Assembly: GCA_028753945.1 (NCBI GenBank)
Contig: JAPNXP010000005.1
Location: forward strand, 1,860,001 to 1,924,000
Origin: Hexactinellida sp. DTS-2022
Taxonomy: Eukaryota > Porifera > Hexactinellida
Length of the DNA stretch: 64,000 bases
Reading direction: 5' to 3'
The notes beneath the pieces are model-generated. The model was not told where the DNA came from and made no database searches. It worked only from the letters and a program-made list of their open reading frames with translations. Positions 32,033-42,492 of this stretch are shown here, one piece after another (the first letter of the stretch is position 1; each line of letters starts with the position of its first letter). A program made the position numbers and the translations under genes.

Positions 32033-32750
32033 TATTTCTCCGTAGCAGGTGCCCTGGCCACACCTATATACATAGAGGGCTGAAACTTGGAATGTAGGTT
32101 CGGAGTCGACTTCTAATTTGCACCTGGGGTTACGATTTTTGATTAATAAATTTTTGACACATCTTTCTAACACCTTTCAAAATTTGTCTGGTCCATAACT
32201 CAAAATATGTTTTAATAAACCCCAAAATTATATTTCATATTTAGATTCATCTTAAAATTCTGCGTCTGATGGGAGAAGAAAATTTGTTAAAATTGGTTTA
32301 ATTTCTGCCATAAATGGGGTTGAAATTCCTTTGTTTACTCAACACTTCAATTTCAATAAAACTGTGAAAACAAATTCCATTGTTTCAACTTGCGATAATT
32401 ATATTGATTTAACTTGTTAAATCCTACTCTATTGATTCAACTTGCGATAATTATATTGATTCAACTTATAAATTCCAGCTGGCTTCTATTTAATTGTAGT
32501 ATTACTATACAATGGATTAAATAAAAATAATTTATATAAGGAATTTGTTGACTAAACTCAAATCACCGTGGATAACATTGCTAAAATAAATAGCTAATAA
32601 TATAATTTATTATCAATACATAATGAATGAATGGCATTATACTCAAGATGGTTTATGATAGAAACTAACTTCAAATTTATCTACCGTCCTTGTGACTCCG
32701 ACCAATTAACAAATGGTTCTTCACACCTTGGGCGTTGATGACTTGGCGAA
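32033..32750 (+). repeat. type A body, short form
   Basis: Leader CTCCGTAGCAGGTGCCCTGG; ends GACTTGGCGAAAAAA. Confidence 0.82.
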
Positions 32751-32754
32751 AAAA

Positions 32755-32873
32755 AATCCAAAATTGCAGCCTGCGCCGACAGCATGTTCCTTTGGAGGGA
32801 CTATCAATAAACAACCATCAAAATATAGTGCCACCAAAGGAATATGCGTCGGCACAGTCTGCAATTTTGGATT
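32755..32873. repeat. HP hairpin
   Basis: Full hairpin; right-arm variant GGCACAGTCTGCAA. Confidence 0.87.
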
Positions 32874-32879
32874 TTTTTT

Positions 32880-33592
32880 TTCTCGGTAGACGGTGCCCTG
32901 GCCAGAGCTTTATAGTTGATGGGCTTAAACTTGGCATGTAGGTGCGATGGGCCCGTTTAATTTGCACCTGGGTTTACGATTTTTGATTAAGAAATTTTTG
33001 ACACATCTTTAACACCTTTCAAATTTTGTCTGTTCCATAACTCAAAATATGTTTTACTAAACCCCCAAATTTTATTTCACATTTGGATTCGCCATAAAAT
33101 TCTGCGTCTGATGGGAGAAGAAATTTTTCAATAAAGGGGTCAATTTCTGCCATAAATGGGGGTTGAAATTTCTTTGTTTACTCACACTTCAATTTCAGTA
33201 AAGTGTTAAATCTAATTCTATTGTTTCAACTTGTAATAATTATATTGATTTAACTTGTTAAATCTTACTCTATTGATTCAACTCGCGATAATTATATTGA
33301 TTCAACTTATAAATTCCAGCTGGCTTCTATTTAATTGTAGTATTACTATACAATGGATTAAATAAAATCTAATAATATAAGGAATTTATTGACTTTACTC
33401 AAATCACCGTGGATAACATTGCTAAAATAAATAACTAATAATATAATTTATTATCAATACAAAATGAATGAATGACATTAAACTCAAGATGGTTTGTGAT
33501 AGAAACAGACTTCAAATTTATCAACCGTTCCTTGTGGCTCGGATCAATTAACAAATGGATCATGACACCTTGAGGCGTTGATGACATCGCGA
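32880..33592 (+). repeat. type A body, short form
   Basis: Leader CTCGGTAGACGGTGCCCTGG; ends GACATCGCGAAAAAA. Confidence 0.82.
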
Positions 33593-33595
33593 AAA

Positions 33596-33713
33596 AATCC
33601 AAAATTGCAGATGTGCTGACAGCATGTTCCTTTGGAGGCACTTTCAATAAACCACCAACAAGATATAGTGCCACCTAAGGAACATGCGTCGGCACAGGGT
33701 GCAATTTTGGATT
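33596..33713. repeat. HP hairpin, array end
   Basis: Full hairpin; followed by a truncated hAT-like end rather than another body. Confidence 0.86.
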
Positions 33714-33719
33714 TTTTTA

Positions 33720-33860
33720 GATTGCCCCCCCCCACTTTTTTTAGGATATACACTTAGCTAATTTACTATTCCATCCGACCGACCCACCCTGAGCCCCCAG
33801 GATTTTGTCTTGCTCCCCTTTGCCTCCCCCCCAAGTTCAAAAATCCTTGTTACGTCACTG
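33720..33860. mobile_element. Truncated hAT-like MITE right end
   Basis: C-rich sequence ending AAATCCTTGTTACGTCACTG, the reverse complement of a CAGTGACGTAAC-type hAT terminus. The left end is missing at the HP junction. Confidence 0.55.
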
Positions 33861-33869
33861 ATAATTGGC

Positions 33870-34066
33870 GATACCTCATTATACCATCGGTATAACGTAC
33901 CGTGCTTACACTCAATGAAACATATTACTGAGAACAAATTGAATATAATTAACTCTCAATTATGTGAGCAACTATTCTCGACGATGAGAGGGATATCCAC
34001 AGATAGCCTATATGCGCCTGGAAAATATATTCTACTCAACCCTCTACTTCCTTGCTATCATTAATG
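33870..34066 (+). pseudogene. Possible transposase C-terminal fragment (KDZ-like?)
   Basis: The frame encodes KLNIINSQLCEQLFSTMRGI. An N(S/T)QxxEQ-(L/F)-F-S motif like this is found near the C-terminus of Kyakuja-Dileera-Zisupton transposases. Only about 60 residues are readable and nothing upstream supports it, so this is a tentative call. Confidence 0.33.
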
Positions 34067-34134
34067 ACATTAACAAATGCTTATTGTTGTGAATAACTTG
34101 ACACATAGTACACGTATTATTATAATATTTTTAT

Positions 34135-34648
34135 CAGGCCTGGGGTAATAGTAATATGTAATAGTAATTGTATTAGTAACGATTACATTTTAGAAGTAAT
34201 AGTAATAGTAATAAGTAATAGTGTTTCAAATAGGATGTAATAGTAATAGTAATAGAACCTATTGTAATAGGAATTATCTATTACAATTCTACAACTTCGG
34301 ACTGGCTTATTTGATTTTTCGTGAAGAAATAGGAAGTTGTTAAATTATATTTAAGGCAAGATGATTATGATTTGAATTTGTCACTTTATTGAAATTAGTT
34401 GTTTGCTTAGGTTAGATAATATATGTTTTGTTTGTGTGGGATAATCAATTAAAATAATGAACTTCAGACATTCTGAATCATAGCAGAGTCTTAGTAAATG
34501 TCTAGTTATTTGTAATAGTAATAGTAATAGTAATAGTAATATATTACATATTATTATAATGTAATTGTAATAGTAATAGTAATAGGAAGAAATATAAGTA
34601 ATAGTAATACTAATATATTGCATTTTAGAGTAATTGACCCCAGGCCTG
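34135..34648. mobile_element. hAT-type MITE (514 bp) full of TAATAG repeats
   Basis: Perfect inverted ends CAGGCCTGGGGT / ACCCCAGGCCTG and a perfect 8 bp duplication ATTTTTAT (34127-34134, 34649-34656). The interior near both ends is GTAATAGTAATAG microsatellite-like. The 96-codon minus ORF rich in Tyr/Ile is repeat translation. Confidence 0.94.
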
Positions 34649-34659
34649 ATTTTTATGTA

Positions 34660-34950
34660 ACCACTTATCAATGCTTATTGCTACATCAGACTATTCAATC
34701 TAGCAATAATAAATATATAATAAATAAATACAAATTAGGCATATACTAAATACATTTGAAACAATGGAAATCTGTCTTGTACCTACTATTTTCGTAACCG
34801 ACACAAACTCTGTGGTAGGTGTCATTGCAACGGCAACATTTCAAAGTGGAAGTAAATGAAAATTCAGGTAATCTACAAACACATATTAAAGGGATTGTGA
34901 TTAGAGAAGCTGTTTTTATCTATTTCAGACTGAGCTTAACTGGAGCGATA
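34660..34950. other. Unannotated stretch
   Basis: AT-rich, no gene or bounded repeat seen. Confidence 0.4.
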
Positions 34951-34954
34951 GGAA

Positions 34955-35312
34955 ATTCAGTTAGATGCTTCTAAACATTGCCTTAAGTGTTCTCTCAACC
35001 ACTTTTGTCTCCATCTAGTCTTTATAGGATTTCTTCCCAGGGCTAGATTGATACAATCAGCAGCAGCGAATATACCACAGTCAATCCACCTTCCTGTTGT
35101 TGGATTGTTCTACAATTACTTCTAGGTTATGAGGTGCTTCTTTACGATAAAGAGAAGCGAGTTGTCCTTTTAGTGTATTAGTTATGGATCCTTAATACAT
35201 TGAATCATACAGGTACATTTACTGTCAGCATCACTCTTTGATACAACCCAATGGAGGGCTCCATCGTAGTGGGTTTGAATGCTTTCTGGTTGCGCTGGAA
35301 CAAATTATAATC
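34955..35312 (-). pseudogene. Ulp1-like cysteine protease (C48) C-terminal fragment
   Basis: Three reading frames in succession on the minus strand give the catalytic half of a Ulp1/SENP-type protease. THYDGALHWVV carries the catalytic His in an HW pair (about 35252). YLYDSMY with a following GQLASLYRKEAP carries the Asp. DCGIFAAADCINLALGRNP carries the Cys (codon near 35078-35080). The end, KWLREHLRQCLEASN, matches the R-xHLxxC helix. Two frameshifts and stops lie between. Ulp1 proteases cleave ubiquitin-like tags, and versions of this type are carried by several large animal DNA transposons. No partner transposase was identified with certainty. Confidence 0.78.
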
Positions 35313-35314
35313 CC

Positions 35315-35795
35315 TATGGTTAAATATAAAAATATAGTGGTGGTATAATTTCAATGATAGTATCTTACTTGACTTCGTATTGTGTCTTGTAATCCTTTTA
35401 GACCTGGGAACTGGTTTAGTACAGAAACTAAAATATGAGAAGTGCATGGATTATGTTTGGAGTATAATTATAAGTCAAATAAAAATATCTTAAATTGAAA
35501 TCATTCATCGTTCTATCCATCAAGAACGTACATTCATGACTCAGCACGTGAAGTGCTATTTTCATGTCCACTTGGGATATGATTCTAGTGGATATGTTTG
35601 TCCAATGACAAAAGTTGACTTAAGGTTTTATGTGGTTGCTGAATTACATCGACCATCATAGTTACTGTACTACTTATAATTTGCATCATTATCTTATGAG
35701 AGAACACAGTCACATTAAGTACAAAGCACGTAAGTAGAATTGTTGGTCTGGGCTTTACATTAACAAAATCAAACCACAGTGGTTCAAATGGTCAA
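35315..35795. other. Unannotated stretch upstream of protease fragment
   Basis: No convincing coding sequence; may contain decayed 5' parts of the same element. Confidence 0.35.
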
Positions 35796-35799
35796 TTCA

Positions 35800-36175
35800 G
35801 GGGAAGTAGGCATTTCCTTTCGAGTTAGACCTACTAAATATATTATCGGTATATAGTATATGGCCCATCATAAATCGATTGGGCAAGTCAGAAAATTTGT
35901 ATGGCTTCAGGTTTATTGGTTATGACGTCATCATACAATTGTATAAATGTTATTATCATGGGAAGTAGGCATTTCCTTTCGAGATAGACCCACTAAATGT
36001 ATTATCGGTGTATAGTATATGACCCCTAATACACCGATTGGTCAAGTCTGATCATTTGTATGGCTTCAGGTTTATTGGTTATGACGTCATCATAAAATTG
36101 TGCAAATCTTATTATCATGGGAAATAGTCATTTCCTTTCGAGAAAGATCCGTTAAATATAGTAAATAGTATGTGG
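35800..36175. repeat. Tandem repeat, ~158 bp unit, 2.4 copies
   Basis: Copies begin GGGAAGTAGGCATTTCCTTT at about 35803 and 35960 and a partial one near 36119. Each full unit includes TATTATCGG, a GATTGG box and the palindrome TATGACGTCATCATA. Confidence 0.88.
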
Positions 36176-36196
36176 AAACTATAAATATTAAGTAAG

Positions 36197-36634
36197 TTAG
36201 AGTAGTGAGTCACTATCCAACAATAAGCTGTTAAAAATTATATCTTTTTCGGATTTCTGAGTGCTTTGAGGTTTGAGAGACTTGCATTTGTTTTGAGTTT
36301 GTAGCCTATAGTGAAGTTTACCATAATCACTAAACTCTCCTAAACGAACAATAACGTCTCTGATGTTGTCTTGGTAAGATGTTTTCCAGGCAAGATTCTC
36401 TCTAAAGCGACGAATGTATTTGTTACTTGCTTTCAAAGCCTCCTCAGAGAAGTTCTTTAAGCCATAACCCTCGTTATGATCTCCAATTAACTCCACTAGA
36501 TGTGCAAGTAGCTTGTGTAAAGTTGGAGTTATGCTAACCCAAGGGAAACTAATAATTATGAATTCGTATGTATCTTTACAAAAGACTTCGAGTTTGATTG
36601 TATCAATTTTCTCGCTAGAATTCATTATACGCAA
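36197..36634 (-). pseudogene. RAG1/Transib-like transposase, C-terminal fragment
   Basis: About 140 codons in one frame. TPTLHKLLAHLVELI, then YGLKNFSEEALKASNK, then YIRRFRENLAWKTS and NIRDVIVRL. The order and spacing (HKxLAHxxExI, SE-rich turn, NK, RRFR) match the C-terminal catalytic region of RAG1 and RAG1-like/Transib transposases. In RAG1 this region holds the third catalytic acid (E962). By eye the position four residues before the NK lysine, where the Glu is expected, is Lys (residue 68, AAA at 36431-36433). The start is a TTG, so the ORF is an open fragment, not a gene with its own start. No upstream RAG core was found next to it. Nuclear DNA transposase by family; here inactive. Confidence 0.78.
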
Positions 36635-37224
36635 AATGATAGCTAAATTGCGGTGGATTATTTCAACTTTATATTTGTATTTTTGATCAATGAGAGTAAG
36701 TACCCAATAAATAAATAAATTGATTTTATTTTTTGGGACAGGGAGATATTATTTTTCTCCACATCTGGTTGAATTTAGAACTAATTATCAAAAATATTGT
36801 GTGAGTTGTGCAAAATTAGTCGATTTCCGGATTTATAAAGGTGAAATTGCCTCATAGCCCCATAAATGGTGTGAATCCTTTCCAAAAACTAGAATTTTTT
36901 CCCGAGGCACGTAAAATTACCCTATATACAATAAATATGCTTAGGGAGTGTTATAGGCTATTGAATAAATCCTGGACATGGAAACATAAATTTACGTTGA
37001 TATTTGTGGAAATTCATTATCGAAACCGGCGGATTAAAAGAGTCAAAATTTACACTTGGGTCAACCTGTGGCAATCTGGAATTAAGACTATTCGATTCTA
37101 TATTGAATAAGCTTCCAAATGTAATCGGTGGTATTACACGCAACCTAACGCATCGAAATTGCGGTAATAGAGAATACGAGATCGGACATGGAGAACAATT
37201 GAAAGAGGACAGGGCGAGAAAATA
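36635..37224. other. Unannotated stretch
   Basis: Several overlapping short ORFs on both strands (for example 36841-37110 plus) without recognisable domains. Confidence 0.35.
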
Positions 37225-37229
37225 GGTTT

Positions 37230-37300
37230 AACCATAGCATTCTATACATAAGGCAATGGTGCTGATTGATGGACTTGGACCAGGGATTTGTTAGGTCAGT
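37230..37300 (+). repeat. P-like element terminal inverted repeat, transposase 3' side
   Basis: 71 bp, reverse complement of 41075-41145 with one mismatch (GTTAGGTCAGT versus CTTAGGTCAGT). Confidence 0.92.
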
Positions 37301-37769
37301 TACTTTGGTTTTATATCTAAATCCCAATACAGCTCTAAATTAATGTAGACTATCAATGTGAAGGGAAATAATTGATAATCCACCACCCTTCTAAGAAAAT
37401 TACGAATTGTAGGGATATATTTTTTATTTAATGTAATTTATATATATAAATATACTAATTATAACATAAAATAAGTATAAAAGCAACAATCAAAGATAAT
37501 ACATAGTATGAAGGTAAATTAATAGAATAGTGATCTGAGTTCTATAGGAAGAGCAGTTAAGCAGTAGTACATCTATGACGACAGGGGGAGGGAGTGTGGT
37601 TACGATGTGTGACGTGTCGGTGTCCTGAATGAGCGGATGAATTGTTGGTGTTAGTGGAGCTCCTCGTCTAAATGATAGTAATGTAGAGAATACAGTCAAA
37701 TGATGGTAGTATAGTAGATGCGCACTGGTATATCGGCATGTCAGGAAGCTATCTATAAGATTAGAAGAA

Positions 37770-37973
37770 TTATGTACTGAATTTTTTAAGTTTGCTATTA
37801 TCTCGACCAATAACTATCGAATTAAAGTTTCTAACCTTCTTCGATAAAATACAATTAGCTACAGTAGTATAAATTTTTTTAAGAATTTCCCATTTTGGAA
37901 TCATACAAACACACCATTGCCTCCATATTTCACTATACTTTTCTTCTACAATAATAAGTGACAACTGAACCAA
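37770..37973 (-). pseudogene. Frame-shifted C-terminal tail of the P-like transposase
   Basis: Overlaps the end of the main ORF by 28 bases in another frame. It encodes about 65 residues, including EEKYSEIWRQWC and KKVRNFNSIVIG, then a Lys-rich end. Its position, lack of an own start context and composition suggest it is the natural C-terminus displaced by a single indel. Confidence 0.6.
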
Positions 37974-40793
37974 ATTCCGACGGCAGGATCCCTCGTAAAT
38001 AGTTTACTTAAATGTGAATGGTTATCGATTTTCAAAAATATTTCATATATTATGATGAGAGATTGGTAGACAATTTCAGATGGATACTTAAGTGAGCCTC
38101 TATCAAGGAATTCAATCATTGAAAATCCGGTGTCGTTAATAACTTGAATATCTTTGGGAGATGTTAAAAAATCTTTGCAGTCTCGACATTCTTTAGAATT
38201 TTTAAGGTACGAAAAGATTGCATACCCAGCAACGTAATTTAGGCATTCAATTTGCGAATTATCAAATAGAGGGTTAGGAATGTTAAGTATTTCACTTGTA
38301 ACATACTCAAAATCAAACTCTGGGTGCATTTCTTCATCGTCCTCCTGTGTAAATTTTTTCAAATATTCTTTAAGAGATATTTTATCAGACTGTTGATTTA
38401 TGTTAAAAAATTTGAGGAGATTAGATAATTGAAGTCGACGTTCACTCTCCAAAATTTGACAGTAAGATATATTATAGTTTGAACCAGACATTTGACGATA
38501 TAGCCCGAAATGATGTTCTAATGGGTCATTTTGTATTCGAGAAGTCAGCAAATATTCAAAACCGCATTCAAGGGTCAATCTCTGTACTAAGAGAGGGAGG
38601 GCAATACAAGTATGTCTAAAACTAGTGAATGTTTGTGGTGTAAGCTTCCCTCTAGACGTGGGAAGTAATTTCCAACAATCCAGCCATTTAACTACATGGT
38701 CTAAAAAGGCTAATCTCGGATCGTTCACGCGAAGCGGAGCAAAATTTGGATTGTTGAAGCGAATATCTTTTCCGACCCAATTAACATTGAAAATGTTCCA
38801 GATTTTATTTATCAAATGTATGAATTTGACGATATGGCGATTTTCATTTGTTGTATTCTCATTATAGAAACTAGAAAGCCCCGCTGCTGTTGATTCATGA
38901 AAGATCTTAAGAGCTAAGTTTACATTTTGTCGCTCTAAATGAGATGGCCAACATGCTTTTGATGTTAGTTTGGGGGCTCTCTTAATTATGGAAAATTTGT
39001 CAGCTTTAAATAAGGTTCTGAGGTCGTCAAATGCTGCAAAGCATATTGGAGGGTATTTTGACTTAGTCAATTCCCTCGGATCCAAAATAATGTTAGCAAC
39101 CGGTATAGAAACTTTAAGCTGAGTAGATGGTATGGTTACTGCTAGTGGAATATCATCGGTGCAAGTCTCAAAATCAGGATAAATAAAAGTTTTCTCAAAG
39201 TCTTTTAAATTTAACCAGTTATTACGAATTGATTTCATAATGTGGACTATGTCAAAGAATAAAATAAGGTTGCGCGTTGGGTTACATGGATGTACAACTC
39301 GCGGTTGCAATATTTTCGCGTCATATGAAAATAATAAAAATACACTGACATTTAAAGGATAATTATCGGTACATATTGCCTCAACAAATAGATCACAACT
39401 CTCTATATCACAAATTGTTTTTGTAATAATTGGATATAAATCAGCCGCGGAGGAAGACCCTAACGGAATCAGACGAACAATGGTGGAAAACTTTTTCATA
39501 AGACTGGAAATCATCATTGAAAACACAGTTGTGGGGGGGTCGCTAGGGTTGTCGATGGCGCCCAAAACTTTACCTCCTTTACATGAAGCATCACTACGGA
39601 TGTGAACTTCGTCCATTTGAAGTATCACATGGCGTTCCCTATGGCTAAACTTGGAAGTTATTTCCTTTAGAATTTGAAAGTAATCACCTTCAATACCCAG
39701 AGTGTTTTTTATACCAATCAAATTTCTCTCGTGAGGCAAGATTAAGCAATTGGATGATTGAATAAGTCGGTAACATGCAGGTGATATTCCATGAATTTTT
39801 AGTGAAAATACTTGAGTTAAAATATTATACCGTCGACGACTTTTAGCATTTATCAAATTTCTCAGTTGTCCAACTAAAAAGTGGAATGAAATACTCAGAG
39901 ATTCGCTACTGCAATGTAAATCATCTATGTCTAGGTCTATCGAGTCACCATCAACAAGCTTAATTGCACTTTCGAGTTCATGGATAGCAAGTTTTATATG
40001 GTTGTTAATAGAACATTCAGTTTGAGAGTTAATAGTTTCAAGTATGAATGAAAATGTATCTACTTCATCGAGGATGGTCTCAACTTGGCGAGTGTCATTA
40101 ATAAAAATTCGCGAGATCGGAATTGGGACGTTTTTATTGTCAAATGCTTTGATGTACAAATCATCGTTAATTAATACAGATCGGTCGATGAAAGGTCCGG
40201 TTTCTAAAATAACGATTTTTACAAAAAATAAAGGGGTGTTATTAGACACATTAGTTATCCAGCCGTTTGGTAGGTCGATTAAATTTAGCTTAGAAAGAAG
40301 ATCAGAATATGAATTAACTAGGAACTTATCCACCGTTTCTTCGTTGTCAGTTATGCTCTTGGAGTATGCAGATTCCATCAGCAGTCGTTCTTTATCATCT
40401 AGGCATAGTCTCTTTGGCTTGGAATTGAATTCAGAAAGATAGGAAGGACAGTTGGGAAAAATGCTGGGTACTGCTGTCTTCTTCAGAGCTATTCTCTCTC
40501 TGGAAACTGTAACAGTATGAACCCCGTCATTGTAGGATATGGTCCTTTCGATGTCATCTTCTTTGAAATGACGAATGCATACCTAAAGAAACTAATGTAA
40601 ATATGGCAATCAATAAATGGAAATTATAGATACTTACCCTCATCTGCTTGTTGGTTTCATAGTCCTTCCGTGGCCGTGAAATTGCCCTGAACCATTCTTC
40701 AAGTAACTTCGGGTCTCTTGGGAAATGAAAAGCGGAGATAGACTCATCTTGGCTTTTATAATTAGACTTGCAGCCTGGGACAACACAAGACAT
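37946..40793 (-). CDS. P-element/THAP9-like transposase, two exons
   Basis: Exon 1 is 40639-40793 plus one base (to 40638), the intron is 40583-40637 (55 bp, GTAAGT donor, TTTCTTTAG acceptor), and exon 2 is 40582-37946. Together about 930 residues. The N-terminal THAP zinc finger is complete after splicing: MSCVVPGC, SAFHFPRDP, LEEWFRAISR, then VCIRHF across the junction, and AVPSIF. The catalytic part includes LQMDEVHIRSD (first Asp), GGKVLGAID, a FFDIVHIMKSIRNNWLN box (P-transposase signature) and LTSRIQNDPLEHHFGLYRQMSG with the late Glu/His region. The stop at 37946 is probably premature: an overlapping frame (37770-37973) continues with NSKLKKFST-type basic sequence as expected for the family's end. 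This implies one frameshift near 37,970. It would act in the nucleus on the 71 bp terminal repeats. Confidence 0.9.
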
Positions 40794-41074
40794 GCTATTA
40801 GAAGTTTCAAATGAATTGTATTGTTGGGGAACGTTTCTGATGAAGATAGTGTCGTGAAATGAATTTAACAGTGATTTTTTAACTTTTTAACTAAGTAGTA
40901 AAATAATATATAAATATTATGGTTGGTTAAAAATTAGATAATCACAAGTTTTCGACATTCCTTCCTATGTACCATTTTTGGTGCAAATTGATGTAGAATG
41001 AATTATAATGGTTAGTTAACGGTGTACAATGCTAAATGCCAGCAGTAAATAAGCTTTACGCAAAATTTAATTTG

Positions 41075-41145
41075 ACTGACCTAAGAAATCCCTGGTCCAA
41101 GTCCATCAATCAGCACCATTGCCTTATGTATAGAATGCTATGGTT
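41075..41145 (-). repeat. P-like element terminal inverted repeat, promoter side
   Basis: Partner of 37230-37300. It lies about 280 bp upstream of the transposase ATG, leaving room for a promoter; no clear TATA box was assigned. Confidence 0.92.
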
Positions 41146-41149
41146 TAAC

Positions 41150-41620
41150 ATAAAAACGACTACAATTATCTACTTATGGTTTCTTCCATTAAATAGCTGA
41201 GAAAAAATTGGTCTAAGTGAAATATCAAATAAAGTACATTGTATTCCCTGTGGAAAGTTAATGACAACAAACAGGACTATACTCTGATACCATTTTGTAG
41301 GCGGATGGAAAAACATTATTATGCTAAAATTCAAAGTCTCATAATCCAATCAAAAAGAAATGTCAGGATATTAGTTAATTAGAACAATCTTATTAGGATC
41401 TCTACATTATATTTCACTCCAATTGAGGTCAAAATAAAACATGAAATTTTTTTCCTACTTCCATAGGTTGAACCACTGCAAACCCATCCGGAATGGCTCT
41501 GCAGTTCATGATGTCTATTCTGTGGTATACGTACAATCATCTTAAGTTAAATTTCCCCTAAAATTTGGTTACTAGAAGGCCCAAACAATCTCACCGGTAG
41601 GTCTGGTAGGGCTTGTAGGG
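41150..41620. other. Unannotated stretch between P-like element and MITE
   Basis: No gene or repeat boundary recognised. Confidence 0.4.
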
Positions 41621-41628
41621 TCATGGCC

Positions 41629-42042
41629 AGGCTTGGGGCTGATTACGATTACAATCGTAATCGATTACAACATTTCCAGTAATCGTAATCGTAATCGTAA
41701 TCACACACTAGTAATATGCCCCAACCTATGCTTGAGGTTGATTACGATTAAAATCGTAATCAATTGTAATTACAGTAGAGCCTCTGAACAACGGACACCT
41801 TGGGACCGGAACCGTTGTCCGTTATTTAGAGGTTGTCCGCTATTTAGAGGTTGCTTTTCTATTAGACATATGCTAAATAAATAAATCCGTGCCACGAGGA
41901 TTGTCCGTTATTTAGAGGTTGTCCGCTATTTGGAGTGTCCGTTATGGGAGGCTTCACTGTATTACGATTGTCATTGATTACACCATTTCCTGTAATCGTA
42001 ATCGTAATCGTAATCACTCACTAGTAATAAGCCCCAAGTCTG
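41629..42042. mobile_element. hAT-type MITE (414 bp) with nested pogo-like MITE
   Basis: Ends CAGGCTTGGGGCT and AGCCCCAAGCCTG-like (GCCCCAAGTCTG). Flanks GTCATGGC (41621-41628) and GCCATGGC (42043-42050) match 7 of 8. Near both ends are TAATCGTAATCGTAATC repeats. Confidence 0.88.
41773..41959. mobile_element. pogo-like MITE (187 bp), TA duplication
   Basis: Ends CAGTAGAGCCTC and GGAGGCTTCACTG with TA at both sides. The interior has repeated TCCGTTATTTAGAGGTTGTC motifs. Confidence 0.88.
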
Positions 42043-42492
42043 GCCATGGCCCTAGCAATAATCTGTTTAACTTTAGAATTTCTACAAATCTTAATACAAA
42101 TTGTCTGAAAAGGCCATACCAATCCCCATTTCGAGTATATGCCATGCGCTATATCTGATATTCATTTGTTAGTACATACTAGAAAATTAAATTCAGCCAA
42201 AATTGTTAGTACATATAAACCATAGCCTACTCTATATAAGGCCTACCATCAAAGCTGATATTTTGCACCAAGGATGAAGTAGTGTACGATATTATTATTG
42301 ACCCATAGTTATTTACATTTATCTCTGTACAGTTAGTAATATTTTAAAAATAGTTGGATCAACTTGTTACTGATTTTTGTTAATTTTTAGTAATTAATTA
42401 ATACAATTCTCCTTCCACCGATATTTTAAGCACTTCCTAGTACTATATTTGACTTTGTTTCTTTTTAATAGTTAGATATTTAATTTTTCTCA

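Larger units (their letters stand above)
37233..41141 (-). mobile_element. P-element-like THAP transposon, ~3.9 kb, near-complete
   Basis: Terminal inverted repeats of 71 bp (37230-37300 and 41075-41145) match at 70 of 71 positions, the outer part reading CATAGCATTCTATACATAAG. They are flanked by the 8 bp direct repeat GGTTTAAC (37225-37232, 41142-41149); 8 bp is the P-element duplication length. The first base of the element is ambiguous by one nucleotide because the repeat and TIR overlap. It encodes a THAP-domain transposase on the minus strand. The high TIR identity suggests recent activity. Confidence 0.9.

Noticed and set aside
34381-34671. 96-codon minus ORF rich in Tyr and Ile
   Set aside because: Translation of TAATAG-type microsatellite inside a hAT MITE.
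40044-40442. 132-codon plus ORF within the P-like element
   Set aside because: Antisense to the transposase N-terminal part; composition matches a shadow frame.
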